From contig CAXHNV010000001.1 in assembly GCA_964017965.1 (NCBI GenBank), positions 62,001-126,000 of the forward strand: a stretch of DNA of 64,000 bases, in the 5' to 3' direction. The position numbers and the translations under genes were made by a program. A model generated the notes under the pieces. That model was not told the DNA's origin and ran no database searches. It worked only from the letters and a program-made list of their open reading frames with translations. The DNA comes from UBA2883 sp964017965 (GTDB lineage: Bacteria > Cyanobacteriota > Vampirovibrionia > Gastranaerophilales > Gastranaerophilaceae). Below, one piece after another: positions 17,032 to 26,348 of this stretch (its first letter is position 1; each line of letters starts with the position of its first letter).

Positions 17032-17486
17032 TATACTAACTCAACCTTTCCGCCAGCGGCTTCAATTTTAGCTTTTGCAGATGGAGATACATAAGCAGCC
17101 TTAACTGTTAAAGCTGATTTAAGTTCACCATTACCTAAAACTCTCAAACCATCGCTTGACGGGTGTACTTTTCTGATTTCTTTCAATGATTCTAAAGAGA
17201 TTTCTTTAAGATTCAAAGCGTCGATTCTACCAACATTGATTTCTGCCCAATTACGTCTGTTGATGATTTCAAAACCTTTCAACTTAGGTAATTGTCTATA
17301 GCTTGGCATTTGACCGCCTTCAAAACCTCTTTTTGAAGATCTGCCTGAACGTTGACCTTCACCGTTATGACCACGACAAGATGTTTTACCGTGTCCTGAT
17401 GCACGACCACGTCCTACTCTTTTTGATTTAGAAGTTGCACCTTCTGCAGGTCTTAAATCTTCTAATGTAATTTTATCGTTTGACAT
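17031..17486 (-). CDS. rplO: ribosomal protein L15
   Basis: A 151-aa L15 with the basic Gly-rich N-terminus R-V-G-R-G-R-A-S-G-H-G-K-T-S and the C-terminal V-K-A-A-Y-V-S-P-S-A-K-A-K-I-E-A-A-G-G. It binds 23S rRNA late in 50S assembly. It lies between rpmD and secY, as in the spc operon. Confidence 0.97.
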   Translation of the reverse strand: MSNDKITLEDLRPAEGATSKSKRVGRGRASGHGKTSCRGHNGEGQRSGRSSKRGFEGGQMPSYRQLPKLKGFEIINRRNWAEINVGRIDALNLKEISLESLKEIRKVHPSSDGLRVLGNGELKSALTVKAAYVSPSAKAKIEAAGGKVELV

Positions 17487-17510
17487 TATTATATCCTTCC
17501 TATAATTTCA

Positions 17511-17702
17511 TTATTCTACAACAGACACTAAGTGAGATACTTTGTTAACCATACCCATGATAATAGCGCTGTCACTATGTTCTACAACTTGGTCTTTCTT
17601 TTTCAAGCCTAAAGCTGCTACAACTTTTCTTTGAGCCGGAGAGCAACCGATTAAGCTTCTTACAAGTTTAATTCTTATTTGTTTTGCCTTTTCTTTTGCC
17701 AT
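17511..17702 (-). CDS. rpmD: ribosomal protein L30
   Basis: A 63-aa L30: I-R-I-K-L-V-R-S-L-I-G-C-S-P-A-Q-R-K-V-V-A-A-L-G-L is the family pattern. It has a Lys-rich six-residue N-terminal addition, a normal bacterial length, and spc-operon position between rpsE and rplO. Confidence 0.95.
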   Translation of the reverse strand: MAKEKAKQIRIKLVRSLIGCSPAQRKVVAALGLKKKDQVVEHSDSAIIMGMVNKVSHLVSVVE

Positions 17703-17751
17703 TTTTATTTCCTTTATTATTTCATATTTAACTTTTACTATAAATAGCCTA

Positions 17752-18414
17752 CTAGTTTAATAATTCAGCCACTGATAGACCACGTTTTTTAGCAACTTCG
17801 CTAAATGGTCTTAATGATTTCAATGCTTCTAAAGTAGCATTAGCAGCGTTCAATGGAGAATTTGAACCTAAAGACTTAGACAAGATATTTTCGATACCAG
17901 CAAGTTCCAATACTGAACGTACAGAACCACCGGCAATAATACCTGTACCTTGAGAAGCAGGTCTCAACATAACAGCACCTGCACCTGAACGTCCTGTTAT
18001 AGGGTGAGGAATTGTTGTTTTGAAAATAGGTACATTGATAAGGTTCTTTCTACCGTCAGCAATAGCTTTTTGGATAGCGATGATAACTTCTGCTGCTTTA
18101 GCACAACCAACACCAACTTGTCCTTTTTTGTTACCTACAACAACGATTGCTCTGAAACTAAGTTTTTTACCACCCTTAACAACCTTTGTTACACGGCTGA
18201 TTTGAACAACTTGTTCAGACCATTCTGATTGTGGTTTTTCTTCTCTTGTTTCGATTTTTTTCTTTCTGCCTCTTGATTTTTTTGAAGCTTTTTCTTCAAC
18301 AACTTCTTCTGTAATATCTTCTACAGTTTCAGTTTCAACTACTTCTTCAGCAGCTGCTTCAACCGCTTCTTCAACAGTTTCAACAACTTCTAATTCTTTG
18401 TTTTCTTCAGTCAT
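17752..18414 (-). CDS. rpsE: ribosomal protein S5 with acidic N-terminal extension
   Basis: Residues from about 65 onward are a normal S5: V-V-Q-I-S-R-V-T-K-V-V-K-G-G-K-K-L-S-F-R-A, G-V-G-C-A-K-A, G-S-V-R-S-V-L-E-L-A-G. The first 50 or so residues are almost entirely Glu, Val, Ala and Thr, followed by a basic block K-K-S-R-G-R-K-K-K. S5 is usually about 165-175 aa; this one is 220. The usual upstream genes (rplR, rplF, rpsH) are missing and the divergent aroC gene follows, so the spc operon is truncated here. Confidence 0.96.
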   Translation of the reverse strand: MTEENKELEVVETVEEAVEAAAEEVVETETVEDITEEVVEEKASKKSRGRKKKIETREEKPQSEWSEQVVQISRVTKVVKGGKKLSFRAIVVVGNKKGQVGVGCAKAAEVIIAIQKAIADGRKNLINVPIFKTTIPHPITGRSGAGAVMLRPASQGTGIIAGGSVRSVLELAGIENILSKSLGSNSPLNAANATLEALKSLRPFSEVAKKRGLSVAELLN

Positions 18415-18608
18415 TTTATACCTTTCTGATTTTTAAAAATGTACTACTTTTAGCCTATATATTTCTAAATACACCACAAAATACCGATTTCGGCGATGGT
18501 AAAATATTTAGTTGTTTACTTTTCTGACAAGTCCATATTATCTAAAAGATATTTTATTTTCAAGTATTTTATTTTCAATTTGTTACAAATTAGTGTATAA
18601 TAAAACCT
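18415..18608. promoter_or_regulatory. divergent promoter region rpsE / aroC
   Basis: A 194-bp AT-rich gap. On the plus strand TATAAT (18596-18601) ends seven bases before the aroC ATG, with only a weak -35 (TTTCAA/TTCAAT); there is no Shine-Dalgarno. On the minus strand a TTGTCA element with AT-rich -10-like sequence could serve rpsE, but the match is weak. No structured leader is obvious. Confidence 0.5.
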
Positions 18609-19709
18609 ATGAATAAAAGATTTAGAGTTTTAACATCAGGCGAAAGCCACGGCAAATGCTTAAATGCAATAATAGAAGGGCTTCCTTCAAATATTACAAT
18701 CTCAATCGATGAGATAAACGCAAACCTTGCGCGCAGACAACAGGGCTACGGCAGAGGCGGGCGTATGAAAATCGAAACCGACAAGGTTGAGATAAAATCA
18801 GGTGTTCGACACGGTAAAACCACCGGTGCGCCAATCTGTCTTGAAATAAAAAACAAAGACTACGAAAACTGGCAAACCGTAATGACACCGGATGAAATTG
18901 AATTGACAGGCGAAGTTTTGGCTCAACTCGAAGCCAAAAGTTTCACAAAACTTCGCCCCGGTCATGCAGACTACGCAGGCTTAGTAAAATATAGTGCTAA
19001 AGATTTACGAAACATTTTAGAGCGCTCAAGCGCACGCAAAACAGCGATTGAAGTAGCTGTCGGCTCTATAGCTCAACAGGTGCTTAAACAGTTTGGAATA
19101 ACAGGTTCTTCAAAGGTTGTAAGAATCGGCAGTATAGAAAACACCTCTGATAACTTTGAAGAACTTATGAAACAAGAAATCGACAATGCTCGTGAACTCG
19201 GTACCACTCTTGGCGGTGAAGTTGAGGTTTGTTATGAAAACCTGCCGGTTGGTCTGGGCTCATTCGTATCTTACGATAGAGCAATAGACGGTCTTATCGC
19301 ACAGGCGGTAATGAGTATACCCGCAATCAAATCAGTAGAATTCGGTATGGGTAAAAATGTTGCAAAGAACTGCGGCAAAGATGTTCACGACCCGTTTATA
19401 TTAAAAGACGGTAAAATAACAAGAACCTCAAACAACGCCGGCGGTGTGGAAGGCGGGATGACAAACGGAGAACCGTTAATCGTCCGTGCGGCTATGAAAC
19501 CTATTCCGACAATGAGAACAGCGCTTCCGACCGTTGATATCAAAGATATGACAGCAACAGAAGCTCACTTTGAACGTTCTGACACCTGTGCGGTGGAAGC
19601 TTGTGCAGTAGTAGCGGAAATGAGAGTTGCAACAGTATTATTAGACGAATTCTTAGTAAAATTCGGCGGTGACAGCTTAGAAGAAGTAAAACGACACTAT
19701 GAAAGCTAA
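18609..19709 (+). CDS. aroC: chorismate synthase
   Basis: A 366-aa FMN-dependent enzyme of the last shikimate-pathway step (EPSP to chorismate). G-E-S-H-G at the N-terminus, R-R-Q-Q-G-Y-G-R-G-G-R-M, R-P-G-H-A-D-Y and the R-S-S-A-R-K-T-A motif are signatures. It has a TATAAT box seven bases before the ATG and no ribosome-binding site, so a leaderless start is likely. The stop overlaps the aroK start by 11 bp. Confidence 0.97.
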   Translation: MNKRFRVLTSGESHGKCLNAIIEGLPSNITISIDEINANLARRQQGYGRGGRMKIETDKVEIKSGVRHGKTTGAPICLEIKNKDYENWQTVMTPDEIELTGEVLAQLEAKSFTKLRPGHADYAGLVKYSAKDLRNILERSSARKTAIEVAVGSIAQQVLKQFGITGSSKVVRIGSIENTSDNFEELMKQEIDNARELGTTLGGEVEVCYENLPVGLGSFVSYDRAIDGLIAQAVMSIPAIKSVEFGMGKNVAKNCGKDVHDPFILKDGKITRTSNNAGGVEGGMTNGEPLIVRAAMKPIPTMRTALPTVDIKDMTATEAHFERSDTCAVEACAVVAEMRVATVLLDEFLVKFGGDSLEEVKRHYES

Positions 19710-20196
19710 CATTGTTTTAATCGGATTAATGGGTGCAGGCAAATCAACCGTAGGCAAAGCTCTTGCCAATTCTTTGAATTGGCAATTTATTGACATTGAT
19801 GAAGAAATCGTAAAACAAGAAAATATGTCTATAAACGATATCTTTGCTCAAAAATCAGAAAACTACTTTAGAGAGCTCGAAACACAGGTAATAAAAAAGT
19901 TTTCAACCTGTAAAAACGCTGTTATATCGTTAGGCGGGGGTGCGTTTGAAAAAGGGGTAAATAGGGAAATTCTATTAGACTCCGGCAAAGTATTTTATTT
20001 ATATGCGAATGTTGATACGCTTTATAACAGAATTAAAACAGACAGTTCAAGACCGCTTTTAAACTGCGAAAACCCAAGGGGTAAGCTTCAAGAGCTTCTT
20101 GAAAAACGTGAGCCAAACTACAAAAAAGCGCATTACACAATTGACACAACCAAATCTATAGAAGAAATTTTAAACGAAATACAGGAAAAATTATGA
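19699..20196 (+). CDS. aroK: shikimate kinase
   Basis: A 165-aa P-loop kinase phosphorylating shikimate with ATP. Walker A G-L-M-G-A-G-K-S-T, D-I-D-E-E-I, R-E-L-E and G-G-G-A-F are the expected shikimate kinase motifs. It overlaps aroC at its start and aroB at its end (ATGA), indicating translational coupling of three consecutive shikimate genes. Confidence 0.96.
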   Translation: MKANIVLIGLMGAGKSTVGKALANSLNWQFIDIDEEIVKQENMSINDIFAQKSENYFRELETQVIKKFSTCKNAVISLGGGAFEKGVNREILLDSGKVFYLYANVDTLYNRIKTDSSRPLLNCENPRGKLQELLEKREPNYKKAHYTIDTTKSIEEILNEIQEKL

Positions 20197-21278
20197 CAAT
20201 ATTAACAGTAAACATCTCAGAAACAAAAGCCTCACAATATCCGATATATATCAACTCTGAACCCATTACAGAGTTAAAAAAAGAATTGGACAAAGTAACT
20301 GAGGGTAAAAAAAGATTAGTTATTTTTTCTGAAAAAGTATACAAACTCTACAAAAAAGAGCTTGATTTTGACCGTTCGGAGATCTTTGTTTTAAAAGACG
20401 GCGAGATTCAAAAGAACATAAAAAACTACGCGAAAATAATCAACAAAGCAATAGAACTAAAACTTTCACGCAAAGATATGATTATAGCAATCGGCGGCGG
20501 CGTAGTCGGCGATATGGCGGGATTCGCCGCCGCAACCTATATGCGCGGAATAGAGTTTATTCAGGTTCCGACAACACTTCTTGCTAGTGTTGATTCATCC
20601 GTTGGCGGTAAAACAGCAATCGATATGCCACACGGCAAGAACTTTGTCGGCGCTTTCTATCAGCCAAAAGCTGTCTATATCAACCTGAATTTCTTAAAAA
20701 CACTCGATGAAAAGCAATACAAATCAGGGTTTGGCGAGGTTATCAAATACGCATTTATCGAAAACTCCTGTAACCATTCAGAATACTTCAACCTGCTTGA
20801 TATTTTAAAAAACAACATAAACAATTATGAGACACGCAATCCTGAGTTTTTAGAAAACATAGTAAGAATCTGTCTGGAACTCAAAGCGTCAGTTGTAGCT
20901 CAGGATGAGAAAGAAAAAGGGTTGAGAAAAATACTTAATCTCGGTCACACATTCGGTCACGCGTTGGAAGAAGAAACAAAATACAAACGTTTCACCCACG
21001 GACACGCAGTCGTACAAGGGATTATGTACATATTCAATTACGCACTAAACAACAATTTGTGTGACAAATCATATTATAATGAAGCCTTAACATTGATGAA
21101 TGTTTACGGCTATGAACAAGACAAACTCTTATTCATAAACAAAAATAACCTTATAAAATATATGAAAACCGACAAAAAATCGTCAAACGATGTTATAACG
21201 TTCATCGTACCGACAGAACCCGCAATAGTTACAGAGGTTCAAGAAACCGATAGCTACAAATTATTAAATATAGTTTGA
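20193..21278 (+). CDS. aroB: 3-dehydroquinate synthase
   Basis: A 361-aa NAD- and metal-dependent enzyme making dehydroquinate from DAHP. I-A-I-G-G-G-V-V-G-D-M-A-G-F-A-A-A, V-P-T-T-L-L-A-S-V-D-S-S-V-G-G-K and the metal-binding N-L-G-H-T-F-G-H-A are present. It is the third gene of aroCKB and converges with the amidase gene, overlapping its end by 25 bp. Confidence 0.97.
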   Translation: MTILTVNISETKASQYPIYINSEPITELKKELDKVTEGKKRLVIFSEKVYKLYKKELDFDRSEIFVLKDGEIQKNIKNYAKIINKAIELKLSRKDMIIAIGGGVVGDMAGFAAATYMRGIEFIQVPTTLLASVDSSVGGKTAIDMPHGKNFVGAFYQPKAVYINLNFLKTLDEKQYKSGFGEVIKYAFIENSCNHSEYFNLLDILKNNINNYETRNPEFLENIVRICLELKASVVAQDEKEKGLRKILNLGHTFGHALEEETKYKRFTHGHAVVQGIMYIFNYALNNNLCDKSYYNEALTLMNVYGYEQDKLLFINKNNLIKYMKTDKKSSNDVITFIVPTEPAIVTEVQETDSYKLLNIV

Positions 21279-21880
21279 ATAGGAGGATAAAGTTTCTCAA
21301 CATCAATCTCTTCATCCATTTCAAGAGTAATAGTCGGAATCTGACGTTCAACCCCCGCATAAGTACCGAAACTTCCCGGTGTCGCATAACCTATGCTCGC
21401 TTCAACAGGGTATTTTATAACATCCGATATCATCTGTGCAAGCTCCTGAGCCGGTCCGTCATAGTTAACTATCTTATACGGTGTATGTAAAGTAATAATC
21501 GCAGACGGCTCATATTTTTCAATCACATCAATCAAAAACCTCGTCTCAATCTCGCTTGCAGGAGATTCTCCGCCAAAATAGTTATCCCGCTCAGTCAACT
21601 CCCAGTTCCGAGTAGGGAAGTTTCTGTTCAAATCCACACTGTTAGAATTCGTTCTGGTCTTTAAATCTCTACCGTCAGGGTTCAAGCAAGGGATAAACAA
21701 AACACCCTCTTTCTCAGTTTCATCCAAATACTTCTCTATCAGATACTCACCCTGCGGCTCATCTCCGTGAACAACGCCGATAACAAGAGTCTGACCTTTT
21801 TTATCGGAAATACCGCGCAAGGCAACTTCGTTGCCTTGCGCGGTTCTTGTATTTTCTAATACTCGATAACTACTTAACAT
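21254..21880 (-). CDS. M14-family zinc carboxypeptidase, murein-peptide amidase-like
   Basis: About 208 aa. The zinc site is visible as G-V-V-H-G-D-E-P-Q-G-E (His and Glu near residue 43), the substrate-binding R in N-L-N-R-N-F-P-T-R-N, and a third ligand His in I-T-L-H-T-P-Y; a likely catalytic Glu is in T-L-E-M-D-E. The length and motifs resemble MpaA, which cleaves gamma-D-Glu-DAP in murein peptides during recycling. No signal peptide is seen, consistent with cytoplasmic recycling. The start overlaps the foldase gene. A perfect 15-bp inverted repeat lies within the early coding region. Confidence 0.8.
   Translation of the reverse strand: MLSSYRVLENTRTAQGNEVALRGISDKKGQTLVIGVVHGDEPQGEYLIEKYLDETEKEGVLFIPCLNPDGRDLKTRTNSNSVDLNRNFPTRNWELTERDNYFGGESPASEIETRFLIDVIEKYEPSAIITLHTPYKIVNYDGPAQELAQMISDVIKYPVEASIGYATPGSFGTYAGVERQIPTITLEMDEEIDVEKLYPPIQTIFNNL
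21812..21844. repeat. perfect 15-bp inverted repeat inside the amidase gene
   Basis: ACCGCGCAAGGCAAC - TTC - GTTGCCTTGCGCGGT, arms 21812-21826 and 21830-21844. It is far more GC-rich than the surroundings and encodes T-A-Q-G-N-E-V-A-L-R-G in frame. Confidence 0.85.
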
Positions 21881-22976
21881 TCTTTGCGCCTGCGCGTTTT
21901 TCAGCTGCAATTTTCTTCATCTTAGCTTCAATCTGAGCAGGGTTATATGAGTCATCGACATATTCAATAACAGCCTGTGATTTAAGCATAGTCAAGAACT
22001 GTTCCAATGCCTTAACCTGTTCTTGCGCAGTTAAGAACTGTATCAACTGAGGCTTAATCTTTTCGTAAGGCTGCTGACCTGCAGCTTTTCTGTCAGTTAC
22101 CTTAATAATATGGAACCCGAAAGGTGTCTGAACAACTTCACTGATAGTATTCGGTCTCAATCTGAATGCAGCGTCTGCAAACTCTTTAACCATATCGCCT
22201 TGTGAGAAGAAACCTAAGTCGCCGCCTTTTTCAGCAGTAGCCTTGTCATCAGAAACCTCTCTTGCCTTAGATTCAAACTTATCAGGTGTAGTCTTAATTT
22301 CGTTAGCTATTTCTTGAGCTTTCTTATATCTCATAGCCATTTCTAACTGAACCTGTTGATTAATCTCAGCTTCGGTCATTGTCTTATTCTTCTTAGTCAA
22401 GCCTTCTTTTATCTCAGCAGGGTTAGCCATTACTAAAATATGGCTTGCTCTGACTTGATCCGGTGTCTTGAACTTATCCAAATTCTTGTTATAGAAAGAT
22501 TTCGCGTCAGAATCGCTAATCTTTACAGGATGAATAATATCAACTAACTTCTTCATCATAATTTCTTGTTTCAAATCGTTCTCAAAATCAGAGTATTTAA
22601 TCCCGTTCTGTTTCAAAATTTCGTTAAACTTTTCTTTTGAACCCAATTTATCAATCATTTTTTGATGTTCAGCTTCAATTTCTTTATTAGAAACAGTTAT
22701 ATTTCTTTTCTTCAACTCTTGATTCAACAATTCTTTTACAATCAAGTCGTTGATAACTCTATCTTTAACCATTAGATACATCAAATTGTTTTCGTCTTCA
22801 GGAATATCAATCCCCATTTGTGCAAGTTGAGAATGCTTAGCAGCCTTATCATAGGCTCTGTCAAACTGTGATTTTGTAATATTCTGGTTGTTAACCTTGA
22901 TTACAACATTTGGTTTCAATCCGCACCCTGTCAATAAAACAGCTGACGCTACCAACGTTAAAAATAGTTTTTTCAT
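21870..22976 (-). CDS. parvulin-type peptidyl-prolyl isomerase lipoprotein (foldase)
   Basis: A 368-aa protein. The N-terminus is a lipoprotein signal with lipobox L-L-T-G-C (Cys near 18). A SurA-like N-terminal helical region with Q-F-D-R-A-Y and V-I-N-D-L-I-V is followed by a rotamase domain from about residue 170 (R-A-S-H-I-L-V through G-G-D-L-G-F-F and G-F-H-I-I-K). A Lys/Ala-rich tail ends it. It would help fold exported or outer-membrane proteins outside the cytoplasm. It starts one base after the mfd stop. Confidence 0.9.
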   Translation of the reverse strand: MKKLFLTLVASAVLLTGCGLKPNVVIKVNNQNITKSQFDRAYDKAAKHSQLAQMGIDIPEDENNLMYLMVKDRVINDLIVKELLNQELKKRNITVSNKEIEAEHQKMIDKLGSKEKFNEILKQNGIKYSDFENDLKQEIMMKKLVDIIHPVKISDSDAKSFYNKNLDKFKTPDQVRASHILVMANPAEIKEGLTKKNKTMTEAEINQQVQLEMAMRYKKAQEIANEIKTTPDKFESKAREVSDDKATAEKGGDLGFFSQGDMVKEFADAAFRLRPNTISEVVQTPFGFHIIKVTDRKAAGQQPYEKIKPQLIQFLTAQEQVKALEQFLTMLKSQAVIEYVDDSYNPAQIEAKMKKIAAEKRAGAKNVK

Positions 22977-25900
22977 TTAATTCGCCCTCTTATCAAATTC
23001 GTTCTTTATTTCTTCTATATCATAAAACAAATCTACCAATATGTTAAACACTTCATTAAAATTCATTACGGAATTGTTCAAAAGCAGGATAGATTTAGCC
23101 TCTTCGCAAGATGCCGGAGCCGCCGTAAACTTGATATATTTAGTAATATTCTTAGGTAACCTTGCGCTCAAGATTCGCCACTCGGCATTAGTAAACGGTG
23201 AGTAGATTCTGATATTATCCATAGTTTCTCTGATAGTAGAAACCCCGACCTTAGTCGCCGCAAGCCTAATCTGAACAAGCTTAATAAGGTTAGAAACCTC
23301 ATCCGGTATCTTAGAGAACCTATCTTTCCACTCAGCTTCGATATAGCTAAGCTCTGTCTCGTTCTTAACATCAGCAAGACGCTTATACTCAATCATCTTC
23401 TGTTCTTTAGAACCGACCCACTCATCAGGAATAAACGCCGTAACGTTGATATCAACAATCGTAGGCGGTTTAACCTCTACGTGTTCGCCCTTAAGCTCGT
23501 TAACCGTTTCTTCTAACAACTGACAATATGTATCAAACCCGACGTTTACCATGTGGCCATGCTGCTTCGTTCCGAGTATATTTCCAACCCCCCGAATTTC
23601 TACATCCCGCATAGCTATCTGGTATCCGCTGCCAAGCGAAGTGAATTCCTTAATCGCATTAAGTCTTTGATAAGCTTCTTTAGTCAGATGTTTACCCACC
23701 TTATACAAACAGTAGCAATATGCTTGTCTTTCAGAACGTCCTACCCGACCTCTCAGCTGATACAACTGCGCAAGCCCGAACTTGTCAGCATCGTGAATAA
23801 TCATCGTATTAGCGTTAGGGATATCCAGCCCGTTCTCAATAATAGTCGTACAGAGCAAAATATCATACTCGTGCTGCGCAAACCCGACAATCACATCCTC
23901 AAGCTGATGTTCTGATAACTGAGCGTGACCGATTGCAATCCTCGCATTAGGCACAATCTCCTGCAACTTAAGCTTAAACTCTTCAATAGTTTCAACCCTG
24001 TTATACAAATAGAACACCTGACCGTCACGATCCAACTCGTGTGTAATAGCGTTCTTGATAACCTTCTCATCATAGTTTCCCACAAAAGTCTTGACCGGCA
24101 ACCTGTTCTTTGGCGGAGTTGAAATAACCGACATATCTTTAATACCCGATAATGACATATAAAGCGTTCTGGGAATCGGTGTCGCTGACATAGATATAAT
24201 ATCAATGTTTTCTCTAAACTGTTTCAGTCTTTCTTTATGTCGAACCCCAAACCTGTGTTCTTCATCGATTACAAGCAAGCCCAAATCCTTGAACATAATC
24301 TTGTCCTGTAAAAGTCTATGGGTACCGACAACAACCTCACACTTACCTAAAGCCATATTCTGCAAAGTTTCTTTCTGCTGTTTTGTACTTCTAAACCTCG
24401 ATAACAGCTCAACATCTATCCCGAAAGGCTTAAACCTGTCAGAAATAGTCTGATAATGCTGCAACGCCAGAATCGTTGTCGGCGCAATCAAAGCAACCTG
24501 TTTACCGGAAGTAACCGCCTTAAAAATCGCCCGCATAGCAACTTCGGTCTTACCAAACCCAACATCACCGCAAATCAGCCTGTCCATAGGGCTTGTGGTT
24601 TCCATATCACGTTTAACCTCATTGATAGCACGCATTTGATCCGGTGTCTCAGTGTATTCAAACGCTTCTTCCATTTCAACCTGCCAGGCAGTGTCCTCGT
24701 CAAACTTAATCCCTTCCTGCATTTTACGCTTCGCATACAACCGTAACAGGTCATAAGCAATCTTTTCAACCTCTTTTTTGACCTTACGCTTAGTATTCGC
24801 CCAGTCACTTCCGCCCATTCGTGAAAGTCTCGGCTTGATAGCGCCCGCACCGCGATAACGGCACAAAAGGTTAATCTGCTCCGCAGGAATATGAAGCTTG
24901 TCCTTATTAGCATACTCAATAGTCAAATAGTCTTTAAGCTGTCCGTCCAGCTCCTGCTGGGTCAAGCCCTGATAAACCCCGACACCGTGGATAGTATGCA
25001 CAACATATTCACCCGCTTGAATATCATTGATACTCTCAATGTATTCAGCCTTCTCCTTGTGATAAGAACGTTTTGAAGACGTTATCTCTTTATTACGCTT
25101 GTTGAAAAGCTCCTTATCCGTCAAAAGCAAGAACTTCGCATCATCAATAACAGTCCCCGATGTAGATATATTATTAATATATTCAACGTCAAAAATATCG
25201 TAACAAGCCAAAATCTCACGAACACGGTCTTCATACTTAGTAGCAATAACAATCTCATAATCCTTATGAGCATAGATATAATCAGCAATCGCCTCAACAT
25301 CCGCATTAAAGTTCTTAACAGTCTGACCGTTTAAATCAATAACCTCTTCGAACTCGCTATCCAAAAAGTTGTTCAACCCAATCTTGACAAACCGTGCCGA
25401 CTCGTTCAAAAACTCATTGAACGTAATATGGTTCTTGCTTTTGAGTTCATAAATCAGTTGGGTTTTAAGGTTTTCATTATATTGAATCTCATAGTTGTCG
25501 TCGATATACTCATACTTTGTATAAATCTCGGACTTCTCATCAAATACAATAATATAGTCCTCAAAATAGTCCAAAACACTAACCAATCTGTCGTTGAAAT
25601 AGCTTTGATAAACCTCAATCCCTTCAAAATAATGCTCCTCTCTCAACTGTTCCGTGAGCTCTTTCGGGAACTCTTTCGGATGATTTTCAGGAAGCACAAA
25701 CTTGTAAACAGGCAGAATATCAACAGACTTAAGCTTCTCAACTGAACGCTGGGTTTCTCTGTCAAAAAACCTTATATCGACAATCTCATCACCCCAAAAC
25801 TCTATTCTGACAGGGTTTTCATCGAGCGAATAAACATCCGTAATATCGCCCCGTATACTGAATTCCGCAATATCACTAACCATAGTCGAACGCTTGTAAC

Positions 25901-26348
25901 CCAAATCAGTCAAAGTTTTCAACATATCCTGCTGCGTAATCTCGTCACCGACCTTTAAAGAAAGTTTGTTCTTTTTATAAAAACTCTTCTCAGGAAACTT
26001 CTCCAACAGTGATTTTACAGGCATAATAACCAAATCCGGCTGCGAAGTCAGGATATTAACCTGTTTAGCATAATCGTAAGTGTTTGAATCCACAGGCTCA
26101 TACACGGAAGTAGACTGATATGGGAATATATCCGGACTAAGCCCGAAGAACTCGGACAAATCGTTCTGATACCTTAAAGCTGTCTGCTCCGTTGAAGTTA
26201 CAAAAAGTATCTTCTTCTTAGAACACGACAAAATCTTTTTTATGGCTAACATCCGCAAAAACGAAGTTAAACCCGTAACACAAAACGATTTAGATAGTTT
26301 AATAAAACTTTCAAACTCTTGAAAGATAGGATTATTTTCAATATTCAT
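22977..26348 (-). CDS. mfd: transcription-repair coupling factor Mfd
   Basis: An 1123-aa SF2 translocase that removes stalled RNA polymerase and recruits UvrA. UvrB-homology modules in the first third (F-P-Y-Q-S-T-S-V-Y-E-P, I-R-G-D-I-T-D-V-Y) are followed by the RNAP-interacting region (Y-V-V-H-T-I-H-G-V-G-V-Y-Q-G), Walker A G-D-V-G-F-G-K-T-E near 591, D-E-E-H-R-F-G near 695, and Q-L-R-G-R-V-G-R-S. Length is normal. The ATG overlaps the stop of the 110-aa gene (TAATG). Confidence 0.97.
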   Translation of the reverse strand: MNIENNPIFQEFESFIKLSKSFCVTGLTSFLRMLAIKKILSCSKKKILFVTSTEQTALRYQNDLSEFFGLSPDIFPYQSTSVYEPVDSNTYDYAKQVNILTSQPDLVIMPVKSLLEKFPEKSFYKKNKLSLKVGDEITQQDMLKTLTDLGYKRSTMVSDIAEFSIRGDITDVYSLDENPVRIEFWGDEIVDIRFFDRETQRSVEKLKSVDILPVYKFVLPENHPKEFPKELTEQLREEHYFEGIEVYQSYFNDRLVSVLDYFEDYIIVFDEKSEIYTKYEYIDDNYEIQYNENLKTQLIYELKSKNHITFNEFLNESARFVKIGLNNFLDSEFEEVIDLNGQTVKNFNADVEAIADYIYAHKDYEIVIATKYEDRVREILACYDIFDVEYINNISTSGTVIDDAKFLLLTDKELFNKRNKEITSSKRSYHKEKAEYIESINDIQAGEYVVHTIHGVGVYQGLTQQELDGQLKDYLTIEYANKDKLHIPAEQINLLCRYRGAGAIKPRLSRMGGSDWANTKRKVKKEVEKIAYDLLRLYAKRKMQEGIKFDEDTAWQVEMEEAFEYTETPDQMRAINEVKRDMETTSPMDRLICGDVGFGKTEVAMRAIFKAVTSGKQVALIAPTTILALQHYQTISDRFKPFGIDVELLSRFRSTKQQKETLQNMALGKCEVVVGTHRLLQDKIMFKDLGLLVIDEEHRFGVRHKERLKQFRENIDIISMSATPIPRTLYMSLSGIKDMSVISTPPKNRLPVKTFVGNYDEKVIKNAITHELDRDGQVFYLYNRVETIEEFKLKLQEIVPNARIAIGHAQLSEHQLEDVIVGFAQHEYDILLCTTIIENGLDIPNANTMIIHDADKFGLAQLYQLRGRVGRSERQAYCYCLYKVGKHLTKEAYQRLNAIKEFTSLGSGYQIAMRDVEIRGVGNILGTKQHGHMVNVGFDTYCQLLEETVNELKGEHVEVKPPTIVDINVTAFIPDEWVGSKEQKMIEYKRLADVKNETELSYIEAEWKDRFSKIPDEVSNLIKLVQIRLAATKVGVSTIRETMDNIRIYSPFTNAEWRILSARLPKNITKYIKFTAAPASCEEAKSILLLNNSVMNFNEVFNILVDLFYDIEEIKNEFDKRAN

